Source: Thermanaerosceptrum fracticalcis
GTDB lineage: Bacteria > Bacillota > Peptococcia > DRI-13
NCBI RefSeq assembly: GCF_000746025.2
Contig: NZ_CP045798.1
Location: 3,021,501-3,085,500 of the forward strand
DNA: 64,000 nt
Reading direction: 5' to 3'
In this document: positions 15,201 through 23,008 of the stretch, piece after piece
How the letters are laid out: every line of letters starts with the position of its first letter
Position numbering within the stretch: position 1 is the first letter of the stretch
Position numbers and translations under genes: made by a program
Notes under the pieces: generated by a model
What the model saw: the letters and a program-made list of their open reading frames with translations, nothing else
Told to the model about the DNA's origin: nothing
Databases searched by the model: none

Positions 15201-16499
15201 GTGATCTGGAACCAGCATTATGAATGTATGCCGCGGGAGCAGTTAAAAGACCTACAACTGGAACGTCTGCGAAAAACTCTGGAGAGAGTCTATCATAACG
15301 TACCTTTCTACCGGCAGAAGTTGCAAGAAGCCGGTTTTGAACCAGGTGACTTGCAATCCCTGGACGATTTACAGAAACTGCCCTTCACTGCTAAACAGGA
15401 CTTGCGGGATAACTATCCCTTCGGCATGTTTGCTGTACCCATGTCGGAAATCGTGAGAGTACATGCTTCCTCCGGCACCACAGGAAAACCCACCGTGGTG
15501 GGTTATACCCGTTCTGATATCAATACCTGGGCCGAACTAATGGCCCGTACCCTTACCTGCGGGGGAACAACCAAAAATTCCGTCATCCAGGTAGCCTACG
15601 GCTATGGGCTTTTCACAGGGGGGCTGGGGGTACACTACGGGGCAGAAAGGATAGGCGCCTCCGTTATTCCCATTTCCGGCGGGAACACCCAGCGCCAGAT
15701 CATGCTGATGGAAGACTTCGGAACCACAGTTTTAGCCTGTACGCCTTCTTATGCCATTTACCTGGCGGAGGCCATGGAAGAGATGGGCGTGGACAAGAAC
15801 AGGCTTAAACTGCAGTATGGTGTCTTTGGGGCCGAACCCTGGTCGGAGCGGATGCGCCAGGAGATTGAAAAGCGCCTGAACATCAAAGCCATCGACATCT
15901 ACGGATTGTCAGAGGTCATAGGTCCCGGTGTGGCCAGCGAATGCCAGGAGCAGAAGGGGCTTCATATTTTTGAAGACCACTTCCTGCCCGAGGTTATCGA
16001 CCCGGTTACGGAAAAACCCCTGCCTTTCGGGGAAAAAGGCGAGCTGGTGTTTACCTCCTTAACGAAAGAGGGTATTCCCATTATCCGCTACCGGACCCGG
16101 GATATCACCACGTTAAAAGCGGAAGTGTGTTCTTGCGGCCGGACCCATGTACGCATGGAGAAAGTTATGGGCAGAACTGATGATATGCTCATCATCAGGG
16201 GCGTCAATGTCTTCCCCTCCCAAATTGAATCAGTACTCTTGGAGATAGGCGATACTGAACCGCATTATCTCTTAGTCGTTGATAGAAAGGGCAGCCTGGA
16301 TGAACTGGAGGTACAGGTGGAAGTATCCCAGGCTATGTTTTCCGATAAGGTTAAGGGCCTTGAAACCTTAGAAAAGACGATTCACCATCGTATCGAATCT
16401 TTGCTGGGAATTTCAGCGAAAGTGAAACTGGTGGAACCCCATTCCATACCCCGCAGCGAAGGGAAAGCCAAACGGGTTATAGACAAAAGAAGTCTGTAG
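15201..16499 (+). CDS. paaK: Phenylacetate-CoA ligase family enzyme
   Basis: 432 residues of the ANL (AMP-forming) superfamily. The adenylate motif '[14 protein letters not shown]' lies near residue 91 and the C-terminal hinge '[20 protein letters not shown]' near 325. It activates an aryl acid, probably phenylacetate or a related aromatic from amino-acid fermentation, to the CoA thioester. GTG 15201 is preferred, with GAGGAG (15187-15192) upstream; it gives the family's usual 'MIWN' beginning. The next gene encodes a double-ACT protein 11 bp downstream, an arrangement common with these ligases in anaerobes, suggesting feedback by an aromatic amino acid. Exact substrate is not determined by sequence. 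Confidence 0.9.
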   Translation: MIWNQHYECMPREQLKDLQLERLRKTLERVYHNVPFYRQKLQEAGFEPGDLQSLDDLQKLPFTAKQDLRDNYPFGMFAVPMSEIVRVHASSGTTGKPTVVGYTRSDINTWAELMARTLTCGGTTKNSVIQVAYGYGLFTGGLGVHYGAERIGASVIPISGGNTQRQIMLMEDFGTTVLACTPSYAIYLAEAMEEMGVDKNRLKLQYGVFGAEPWSERMRQEIEKRLNIKAIDIYGLSEVIGPGVASECQEQKGLHIFEDHFLPEVIDPVTEKPLPFGEKGELVFTSLTKEGIPIIRYRTRDITTLKAEVCSCGRTHVRMEKVMGRTDDMLIIRGVNVFPSQIESVLLEIGDTEPHYLLVVDRKGSLDELEVQVEVSQAMFSDKVKGLETLEKTIHHRIESLLGISAKVKLVEPHSIPRSEGKAKRVIDKRSL

Positions 16500-16510
16500 G
16501 AGGGATGATG

Positions 16511-16939
16511 ATGGTTAAGCAAATTTCACTCTTTTTGGAAAATAAGGAGGGACGTTTAGCCAGGGTTTGCCGCATCCTGGGAGATGCAGGGATTAATATC
16601 CGTGCTCTCTCTATTGCCGATACCTCCAACTTTGGAGTACTGCGTCTCATCGTAAACCAGCCTGATACAGCTTATAATATTCTGAAGCAAAACGGTTTTG
16701 TCGTCGATATTACAGAAGTTATTGCTGTAGAGGTTCCTGACCAGCCGGGGGGACTGGCCGGGACTTTGGAAATACTGGAAAAGAAGAATATTAATGTTGA
16801 GTACATGTATGCTTTCCTTGGCACAACCTCCCAGGATGCCCTGGTCATCCTGCGGGTAGAAAATATCGCCGGGGCTGTAGAAACTTTAGAGGCGGCCAAC
16901 GTCAAAGTATTGGAAGGAGAAGAGGTCTATTCATTATAA
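16511..16939 (+). CDS. Tandem ACT-domain protein
   Basis: 142 residues consisting of two ACT domains: residues 1-68 ('ISLFLENKEGRLARVCRILGDAGINIRAL') and 70-140 ('VEVPDQPGGLAGTLEILEKKNINVEYMYAF'). ACT domains bind amino acids, so this is probably a ligand-binding regulator of the ligase encoded just upstream. Three consecutive ATG codons occur at 16505, 16508 and 16511; the last has the best spacing from AGGAGGG (16498-16504). It is not part of a larger enzyme, and no catalytic domain is present. Confidence 0.88.
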   Translation: MVKQISLFLENKEGRLARVCRILGDAGINIRALSIADTSNFGVLRLIVNQPDTAYNILKQNGFVVDITEVIAVEVPDQPGGLAGTLEILEKKNINVEYMYAFLGTTSQDALVILRVENIAGAVETLEAANVKVLEGEEVYSL

Positions 16940-16945
16940 CTTGGC

Positions 16946-16974
16946 TTGAGTAACTACCCTGAATAAGCTATACT
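16946..16974 (+). promoter_or_regulatory. Promoter of lgt
   Basis: TTGAGT (16946-16951), a 17-bp spacer and TATACT (16969-16974), about 40 bp before the lgt start. Confidence 0.6.
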
Positions 16975-17011
16975 TTACCATATAGGATTAAATCTTAAGG
17001 AGGATTTCAGG

Positions 17012-17782
17012 GTGTTCTTAACAATCGATCCCGTTGCCTTTACCATAGGACCTTTTTCCGTACGCTGGTATGGTATTTTAATCGCAACGGCCATTTTACT
17101 TGGTACGATTCTAGCTCTTCGTGAAAGTGAACGCCAGGGATGGGACCCTGATCACTTTTTAAACCTAATTCTCTACTGTGTACCGGCGGCTTTTGTCGGC
17201 GCTCGCCTGTATTATGTCATCTTTAACTGGGACTACTACAGCCAGTACCCCAAAGAAATACCTGCCGTGTGGCATGGCGGACTGGCTATTCATGGTGCCC
17301 TGATTGCCGCGTTTATCGTAGGTTACCTCTATACCCGTTATGCTAAACTTAGTTTCTGGCAGGCTGCCGATATTGCCGCTCCCAGTATTATCCTGGGGCA
17401 GGCCATCGGCAGGTGGGGAAACTTTTTTAACCAGGAGGCCTACGGGTATGAAGTGGACCCGGCAAAGGTTCCCTGGGCCATGTATATTGACGGGGCTTAC
17501 CGGCATCCCACCTTTCTTTATGAATCACTCTGGAATCTTGGTGTTTTTTTCTTTCTCCTCTGGTTTAGAAGGAAACCTAATCTTATAAAGGGTGATGTTT
17601 TTTTAACGTATGCCATCCTGTATTCCCTGGGCCGCTTTTTTGTAGAGGGATTAAGGACTGACAGCCTCATGCTTACTACTTCCTTAAGGGCAGCCCAGGT
17701 GGTTAGTCTTGTAACAATTTTGATAGCAGGCGGTTTGATGTACTATCGCCATAAGAGAGAATCAATCAAAGCCGGGAGCTGA
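17012..17782 (+). CDS. lgt: Prolipoprotein diacylglyceryl transferase
   Basis: 256 residues with about seven membrane helices. It transfers diacylglycerol from phosphatidylglycerol to the lipobox cysteine of prolipoproteins in the cytoplasmic membrane. Family signatures seen are 'IGPFSVRWYG' near the N-terminus, 'GARLYYVIFNW', 'HGGLAIHGALIA' and the Lgt signature 'GQAIGRWGNFFNQEAYG'. GTG 17012 has AAGGAGG (16998-17004). Clients in this window include the GerC, GerM-like and substrate-binding lipoproteins. Confidence 0.96.
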   Translation: MFLTIDPVAFTIGPFSVRWYGILIATAILLGTILALRESERQGWDPDHFLNLILYCVPAAFVGARLYYVIFNWDYYSQYPKEIPAVWHGGLAIHGALIAAFIVGYLYTRYAKLSFWQAADIAAPSIILGQAIGRWGNFFNQEAYGYEVDPAKVPWAMYIDGAYRHPTFLYESLWNLGVFFFLLWFRRKPNLIKGDVFLTYAILYSLGRFFVEGLRTDSLMLTTSLRAAQVVSLVTILIAGGLMYYRHKRESIKAGS

Positions 17783-17798
17783 TGCTTCCGGTTTTTTA
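17771..17798 (+). terminator. Terminator of lgt
   Basis: CCGGGAGC (17772-17779) pairs with GCTTCCGG (17784-17791) with one wobble, followed by T6. Confidence 0.8.
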
Positions 17799-17814
17799 TT
17801 CCTGCACCACTGGT

Positions 17815-17963
17815 ACAAGTGCAACTAAGGCTTCCAACGTCGTTGCTCTCGTTGGAAGCCAAGTTTTCTTTGCACCAGACTGCATGTGTATCTTCTAAGA
17901 GGCACAAGTGCAACTAAGGCTTCCAACTTCGTTGCTCTCGTTGGAAGCCAAGTTTTCTTTGCA
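17815..17963. repeat. Two direct copies of a dispersed intergenic repeat (copies A and B)
   Basis: Two 60-bp copies, 17815-17874 and 17904-17963, differ at one base. Each begins ACAAGTGCAACTAAGG and ends CCAAGTTTTCTTTGCA. Between the ends is a perfect 10-bp stem, GGCTTCCAAC with GTTGGAAGCC, around a 12-nt loop. The same two ends flank different centres at 35529-35590 (inverted) and 37937-38045. Only two copies sit together here, with no array, so this is not CRISPR. Confidence 0.85.
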
Positions 17964-18020
17964 TATCTCGACCTCTGCTGGCAAATAACTATTAGCAGTA
18001 TAAAGGTTGAGGTATGGTTT

Positions 18021-19733
18021 ATGAAAGAAACAAAGAAACCCTTGAAATTAAATCGTTTTTCCCGTAACCAGGAACCCCGGCTGCGGCTTGAAAAGGAAGG
18101 GGCCAAGGAGCCGAAGGAAGAGAAGAACCAAGAAAATCAGGAACAAAAGAAACCGGAGGAAAAGGAGAAGGAAAAAGAAAAGGAAAAGGTTACAATCAGC
18201 CCTTCCCTGCAAGATAACCTGAAATTCCTCAAAGATGTTTTTAAAGGCTGCAGTGATATCGTTTACCGGGAATTCAAAATAGGAACGGCACGTTTACCTG
18301 CCTCCGCTGTTTTTGTGGATGGCTTAGTAAATAAAACTGCTATCGAGAATTTCGTGATTCGTTCCTTAAACCTCCATGCCCGTAGTGTTCCTCCGGGTCT
18401 AACCAAGCCAGAGGATATTTTCACCTGGGCTAAAGACGGGGCCATGAATAATGCCGAGCTGAAAGAAATCGAAAACATGGATGATTGTATGAGCGGATTT
18501 CTTTCCGGCGATACTGCAGTCATGTTTGAGGGATGCACCAAAGCCCTTTTAATCGGCACGAAGGGGTGGGCCACCCGGGGAATCTCCGAACCCGATATAG
18601 AGGCAACCATCAGGGGCTCCAAGGAAGGTTTTACGGAGACGATCCGTATTAACACTTCCATGGTGCGGCGCCGCCTGCGCTCCAATAAACTTAAAATTGA
18701 AGCCCGCAAAATCGGTAAACAGACCCAAACGGACGTTTCGGTACTGTATATAGACGGTATAGTTAACCCTGAAATAGTGAAAGAAGTACATAAACGCCTG
18801 GACAAAATTAAAGAGGTAGATTCTATCCTGGAGAGCGGCTGTATTGAACAGTATATTGAAGATAATCCCTGGTCACCCTTTCCCCAAATGCAGTATACGG
18901 AACGTCCTGATAAGGTTGTGGCCTATCTCTTGGAGGGTAGGGTAGTGATCATGATTGACGGCACTCCCCAGTGTCTTATCGTTCCGGCCCTTTTTGTCCA
19001 GTTTCTCCAGTCACCGGAGGATTACTATGAAAGAATCTTTGTAGGTACTGCAGTCCGCTGGATACGTTATCTGGGCGTCTTTACCGCCCTTACACTGCCG
19101 GCACTATACATTGCCATTACGACTTACCATCCGGAGATGATTCCCACACCTCTGGCCATTACCATTGCCGGTACCAGAGAAGGAGTGCCATTTCCCGCCC
19201 TGGTAGAAGCCCTCATTATGGAAATCTCCCTGGAACTCTTACGGGAGGCCAGTATCCGTTTGCCCGGTGCAGTGGGAGGAACCCTGGGTATCGTGGGCGC
19301 TTTAATCGTAGGCCAGGCCGCCGTGGAGGCTCGCCTGGTGGCCCCGGTGATGGTGGTAGTGGTGGCTTTGACAGCCATCGGTTCTTTTGTGGTGCCCAGT
19401 TTTGCCGCTGCCATCCCTTTCCGGCTGGTACGTTTCCCCTTGATGATAATTGCCGCCGTACTGGGTATTTACGGGGTAATGCTGGGCTGGATAGCCGTTT
19501 TAATCCACATGGTTTCCTTAAAATCTTTCGGTTTCCCCTACATGGCTCCCTTGGCCCCCCTCAGGGTCAGTGAATTGAAAGATGTTTTGGTTAGGGGACC
19601 GCGCTGGCAGATGATGACGGCGCCCCAGTTTAGAAAACCCCAAGAAGCCCCGCCTCCTACCATGGTGAAACAGCCATACCTGCAGGGGGAAAAAGGAGAA
19701 GATCAGGGCAAGGAGGGGAAGAAAAATGAATAA
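18021..19733 (+). CDS. Spore germination receptor subunit A (GerA/GerKA family)
   Basis: 570 residues. The first 60 contain a strongly charged Lys/Glu stretch; the N-terminal cytoplasmic domain continues to about 370, then membrane helices ('YLGVFTALTLPALYIAITTYHPEMIP', 'LPGAVGGTLGIVGALIVGQAAV'). It is one of three subunits of a germinant receptor in the spore inner membrane. The ATG at 18021 follows a weak GAGGT site; the frame stays open upstream through the repeat elements, and that part is not coding. It overlaps the B subunit by 8 bp. Expression in the forespore is expected for the family, but I see no convincing sigma-G promoter. Confidence 0.93.
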   Translation: MKETKKPLKLNRFSRNQEPRLRLEKEGAKEPKEEKNQENQEQKKPEEKEKEKEKEKVTISPSLQDNLKFLKDVFKGCSDIVYREFKIGTARLPASAVFVDGLVNKTAIENFVIRSLNLHARSVPPGLTKPEDIFTWAKDGAMNNAELKEIENMDDCMSGFLSGDTAVMFEGCTKALLIGTKGWATRGISEPDIEATIRGSKEGFTETIRINTSMVRRRLRSNKLKIEARKIGKQTQTDVSVLYIDGIVNPEIVKEVHKRLDKIKEVDSILESGCIEQYIEDNPWSPFPQMQYTERPDKVVAYLLEGRVVIMIDGTPQCLIVPALFVQFLQSPEDYYERIFVGTAVRWIRYLGVFTALTLPALYIAITTYHPEMIPTPLAITIAGTREGVPFPALVEALIMEISLELLREASIRLPGAVGGTLGIVGALIVGQAAVEARLVAPVMVVVVALTAIGSFVVPSFAAAIPFRLVRFPLMIIAAVLGIYGVMLGWIAVLIHMVSLKSFGFPYMAPLAPLRVSELKDVLVRGPRWQMMTAPQFRKPQEAPPPTMVKQPYLQGEKGEDQGKEGKKNE

Positions 19734-20826
19734 AATCGGCAATATTTCCCCGCGTCAGGCTTTTTTCCTCATTCTCATCCTTTTAAACGGGATATTTTAC
19801 CTAATGCTCCCGCGCCAGCTTGTCAATGAGGTAGGTTCTATGGGCTGGTTGGCCCTTTTGCTGGGTGTAGGCGCGGCCATCGCCATAATTGGCTTTATTA
19901 CGGGTTTGGGACGGCGTTATGCGGACAAGTCCATTGTGCAGTATGCCCCGTTGATCCTGGGTAAGGTACTGGGGTACCCTATTTCCCTGGTGCTCCTTCT
20001 TTACTTTGCCATGCTTGCCGTGGGGAGTCTCAGAATTTTTGCCGAAATGCTGCATTCTGCCCTTTTACCGGAAACGCCGCGTTTCGTCCTGATTGGGAGC
20101 CTGGTACTGCTGGTTTACTGGGTAGTACAAAATGGCCTGGAAGACATTGCCCGCGTCACGGAATTTTTATCGCCTTTTATTATTATTTTGATATTGGCAG
20201 CCCTTTTGGGCAATATCCAGTATGCCGATATAGGCCGTCTAAAACCTATAGTTTTTACCGAGTGGCGGAAGATAGGCCGCGGGATTCTCAGTACTGTTTC
20301 TTATTTTGGTCTTGTTGTAACCTTGTTAATGCTCTTTCCTTTTATTAAACCCTATGAGCGTGTGGCCAGAATGGGCCTGTTTGTAGTAATTATCGGTGGC
20401 GTCATCAGTGCCGTCACTTATTTTTCCCTCCTTACCACTTTTGGTGTGGAGGAAACGGCACGGATGGCCTGGCCTGTACTGGAAATGGTCCGTATGGTTA
20501 GAATCAGCAGTTTCCTGGAAAGACTGGATGCTCTTTTTTTGGCTGTTTGGCTGAGCACCGCTTTTCTTAATGCCAGTCTCCTGAGTTTCTGTTTTCTCGA
20601 AGGCACTTCCCAATTGCTGGGCTACAGCTATAGGAAAATCACTCTTCCTGTTCTGGGTATCTTTGTGGTGATTACGCTTCTCCCTCCCGGCTTGATTCAG
20701 GTACTCAATATTTACCATTACCTGGAGATTTACGGCTTTGTCATCACACTGGGTATTCCCCTGCTGCTGTTTCTGGTAAGCAGTATCAAGAAAAGGGGGG
20801 AGCCTGGTGCAGAAAAGAATCGGTAA
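19726..20826 (+). CDS. Spore germination receptor subunit B (GerAB/GerKB permease family)
   Basis: 366 residues with about ten membrane helices, a member of the amino-acid/polyamine/organocation transporter-like endospore germination permeases. It begins 'ISPRQAFFLILILLNGIFYLMLPRQ', the usual opening of GerAB proteins. This subunit is thought to hold the germinant-binding site. ATG 19726 has AGGAGGGG (19711-19718). It overlaps subunit A by 8 bp and subunit C by 20 bp, so all three are made in coupled fashion. The germinant cannot be deduced. Confidence 0.93.
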   Translation: MNKIGNISPRQAFFLILILLNGIFYLMLPRQLVNEVGSMGWLALLLGVGAAIAIIGFITGLGRRYADKSIVQYAPLILGKVLGYPISLVLLLYFAMLAVGSLRIFAEMLHSALLPETPRFVLIGSLVLLVYWVVQNGLEDIARVTEFLSPFIIILILAALLGNIQYADIGRLKPIVFTEWRKIGRGILSTVSYFGLVVTLLMLFPFIKPYERVARMGLFVVIIGGVISAVTYFSLLTTFGVEETARMAWPVLEMVRMVRISSFLERLDALFLAVWLSTAFLNASLLSFCFLEGTSQLLGYSYRKITLPVLGIFVVITLLPPGLIQVLNIYHYLEIYGFVITLGIPLLLFLVSSIKKRGEPGAEKNR

Positions 20827-22057
20827 ACTTTTGTTGGTTGTCCTAATCCTTTCCTTCCTCCTTACAGGGTGCTGGAACCGGCAGGAGATTAACGAAATTG
20901 GCTTTGCCGTAGGTTTGGGTGTGGACAAGGCAGAAAAGCTCTACCAGGTAACGACCCAGTTGGCCTTGCCTGCCAAACTGGCAGAAGGCGGCGGGGGAGG
21001 TGAAGAGCCTCCCGTCTGGGTAGTGAGCGGCCAGGGAAAGACGATTTTTGAGGCAATCCGTGATATCAATACCCGCTCACCCCGCAAGCCTTTCTGGGGC
21101 CACCTCAATGTCATTGTCATCGGAGAAGAGGCTGCCAAGGACGGTATGCTACCCTTTATTGATCTTTTTTCCAGGGGCCATGAATTTCGCCGTTTGAACC
21201 AGATTGTCGTGGCTAAGGGAAAAGCCCGGGAGGTCCTGGAAGCCCAACCCAAACTGGAAAATATTACTGCTGTTTTTCTTAACAGGCTGGTAGAAAACCG
21301 CGGTGGCCAGTCCATAGCTCCCGGTGTTAACGTCAATGACCTTTTAATTACCCTTTCCACGCCGGGAAGAGATCCTTTCTTACCTAAGATAGAAGCCCGG
21401 GAGAAAGAAGTCCACATTAAAGAACCGCCGCAAAAGGAAGAAGAGCAGAAAGCAGGGAGTGACGAGGGTAAAAAGGGTGAAGAAAAGAAGGAGGAAAAGC
21501 CTAAAGAAATCCTGGAACTAAGAGGAGGGGCGGCCTTTAGAGGAGACAAGTTTGCCGGCTGGCTCAATGAAGCAGAAACAAGGGGGTTACTCTGGGCCAC
21601 GGGCGGGGTTAGATCCGGAATCCTGTCTGTGGAAAGTCCCTGGCAAAAAGATAAATTTGTATCACTGGAGATTAAGGACGCCCGGGGGGAGATTGTTCCC
21701 CAGTTAGCCGCCAATAAGCCGGGGGCTCTGATTAAAGTGAAAGCCAGTCTAAACCTGGTGGAACAGCAGGACAGCAGGTTCCTGGAAGACCCCTGGTCCT
21801 TGCAGCGCTTACAGGAGTTAGCGGCCAGCGAGATAAAAGGGGAAATCATGAAAGGTGTGGAAAAAGCCCGAACTTTACAAAGTGATATTTTCGGTTTTGA
21901 AGGAAAATTTTATAAGGAGGATTATAACAGCTGGAAAAAGATTGACTGGAAGCAGAAATGGCAGGAACTACAGGTAAATTACCAGGTAGACACAGTGATT
22001 GAAACCTCCAGTATGACTATCCGCCCCGTTAAACTTAGCAGCAAAGTGGCTAGATAA
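20807..22057 (+). CDS. Spore germination receptor lipoprotein subunit C (Ger(x)C family)
   Basis: 416 residues. Signal peptide with lipobox 'LLTGC' near residue 22, followed by 'WNRQEINEIGFAVGLGVDK', the diagnostic Ger(x)C start. A low-complexity Lys/Glu segment (about residues 203-242) interrupts the middle, resembling the charged stretch in subunit A of the same operon. The protein is anchored on the outer face of the spore inner membrane. GTG 20807 has AAGGGGGGA just upstream. Lipid attachment would need Lgt, encoded at 17012. Confidence 0.92.
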   Translation: MQKRIGKLLLVVLILSFLLTGCWNRQEINEIGFAVGLGVDKAEKLYQVTTQLALPAKLAEGGGGGEEPPVWVVSGQGKTIFEAIRDINTRSPRKPFWGHLNVIVIGEEAAKDGMLPFIDLFSRGHEFRRLNQIVVAKGKAREVLEAQPKLENITAVFLNRLVENRGGQSIAPGVNVNDLLITLSTPGRDPFLPKIEAREKEVHIKEPPQKEEEQKAGSDEGKKGEEKKEEKPKEILELRGGAAFRGDKFAGWLNEAETRGLLWATGGVRSGILSVESPWQKDKFVSLEIKDARGEIVPQLAANKPGALIKVKASLNLVEQQDSRFLEDPWSLQRLQELAASEIKGEIMKGVEKARTLQSDIFGFEGKFYKEDYNSWKKIDWKQKWQELQVNYQVDTVIETSSMTIRPVKLSSKVAR

Positions 22058-22060
22058 TAG

Positions 22061-22088
22061 TTGTCATAATTTCCTTCCTCGCTAATAT
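22061..22088 (+). promoter_or_regulatory. Possible promoter of the GerM-like gene
   Basis: TTGTCA (22061-22066), a 16-bp spacer and TAATAT (22083-22088). The pattern is only fair, and the gene could instead be read from the germination operon. Confidence 0.35.
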
Positions 22089-22128
22089 CATGTAGTGATA
22101 TTGAGTGGAGGAAGGAGGAGACAGGAAA

Positions 22129-22734
22129 GTGAAAAGAATAGCCCTTGTGTTAGTTGTTCTGATTGTCGTCTCCGCGTTATTATCCGGGTGCAGCCTTCTG
22201 GATAAGGTTGCCTCACTGAAACAGGGCTTTAATAAGGCCGAGAAGAAACAAGATCCCAACCCTGCGGGACCAACAGTGGTTATCGAAGCCCCAAAAAATG
22301 CGACGCCTACTGTTACAGGGGACAGCAAAAAAATCACCTTATATTTCGCTGATGCTTCCGGGCAGAAGCTGGTAGCGGAAGAAAGGGTTATCCCCAAGGC
22401 GACCGGTATTGCCCGCCTCTGTATGGAAGAGTTAGTGAAAGGGCCTACCCAGGCTGATCTCAAGGCTACACTGCCCGCCAGTACCAAAGTCCTGGATATT
22501 AACGTGCGTCCTGACGGTTTGGCCATTGTGGATTTCAGCGGCAGTCTGATTAAAGACCTGCCGGCATCTGCCACCGCCGAAAAACTGGCTGTGTACTCAA
22601 TTGTGAACACGTTAACCCAGTTCCCCACTGTACAGAAAGTGGAACTGCGGGTCGATGGCAAGAAAGTGGATACTCTCTTAGGTTACGTAAAAGTTAGTAC
22701 CGCTCTTTCCAGAAACACCAGTCTGATTAAGTGA
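22129..22734 (+). CDS. GerMN-domain lipoprotein (GerM-like)
   Basis: 201-residue lipoprotein: signal peptide 'MKRIALVLVVLIVVSALLSGC' with lipobox 'LSGC', a linker rich in proline, then a single GerMN domain (about residues 65-195, 'ITLYFADASGQKLVAEERVI', 'VLDINVRPDGLAIVDFS'). Bacillus GerM, with two such domains, acts in sporulation and germination at the forespore envelope. GTG 22129 is chosen with AAGGAGG (22112-22118) 10 bp upstream. It follows the germination operon by 71 bp and ends at a strong terminator. Confidence 0.9.
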   Translation: MKRIALVLVVLIVVSALLSGCSLLDKVASLKQGFNKAEKKQDPNPAGPTVVIEAPKNATPTVTGDSKKITLYFADASGQKLVAEERVIPKATGIARLCMEELVKGPTQADLKATLPASTKVLDINVRPDGLAIVDFSGSLIKDLPASATAEKLAVYSIVNTLTQFPTVQKVELRVDGKKVDTLLGYVKVSTALSRNTSLIK

Positions 22735-22749
22735 TGCTTTATGGTAAGA

Positions 22750-22778
22750 AAACCCGAGATTCGTCTCGGGTTTTTTAT
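22750..22778 (+). terminator. Terminator after the GerM-like gene
   Basis: AAACCCGAGA (22750-22759) pairs with TCTCGGGTTT, followed by T-rich sequence. Confidence 0.92.
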
Positions 22779-23008
22779 TCCTTTTAAAGCATTTTTTCCA
22801 AAATGACGAAACTTATGACATAAACTAGCGTCTAGTAATTAAAACGCAGTTTTGCTTAATTTTAGGGGAGGTGGTCCCGCGAGCAATGGCCTGGTTTTGA
22901 GGGCCATGATTTACCAGAATTTTTTTAGAGGATATTCGACATTGATGACGAATTTAGTACAGGTCAAACTTACAACTTTAATAAACATAACATTCAGGAG
23001 GTGATGTG
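22779..23008 (+). other. 230-bp untranslated leader of the cell-wall amidase, structure unassigned
   Basis: No coding frame is supported. ATGGCC (22886-22891) and GGCCAT (22902-22907) form a hairpin. The upstream AGGGGAGGTGGTCCCGCGAG segment looks structured. I compared it by eye with the ydaO/yuaA c-di-AMP switch, which often precedes wall hydrolases, and did not find its conserved blocks. Confidence 0.35.

Noticed and set aside
17815-17963. CRISPR-like direct repeats
   Set aside because: Only two copies with a 29-bp gap, each with an internal hairpin, and the same ends occur elsewhere with other centres. No cas genes.
17886-18020. 45-codon N-terminal extension of the GerA subunit
   Set aside because: It is the translation of repeat copy B. 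The conserved protein begins after ATG 18021.
20326-20928. Long minus-strand frames opposite the germination operon and others like it
   Set aside because: They lie wholly antisense to well-supported genes, with no ribosome binding site or family features.
22779-23008. c-di-AMP riboswitch before the amidase
   Set aside because: The location is suggestive, but I could not find the conserved sequence blocks, so it is listed only as an unassigned leader.
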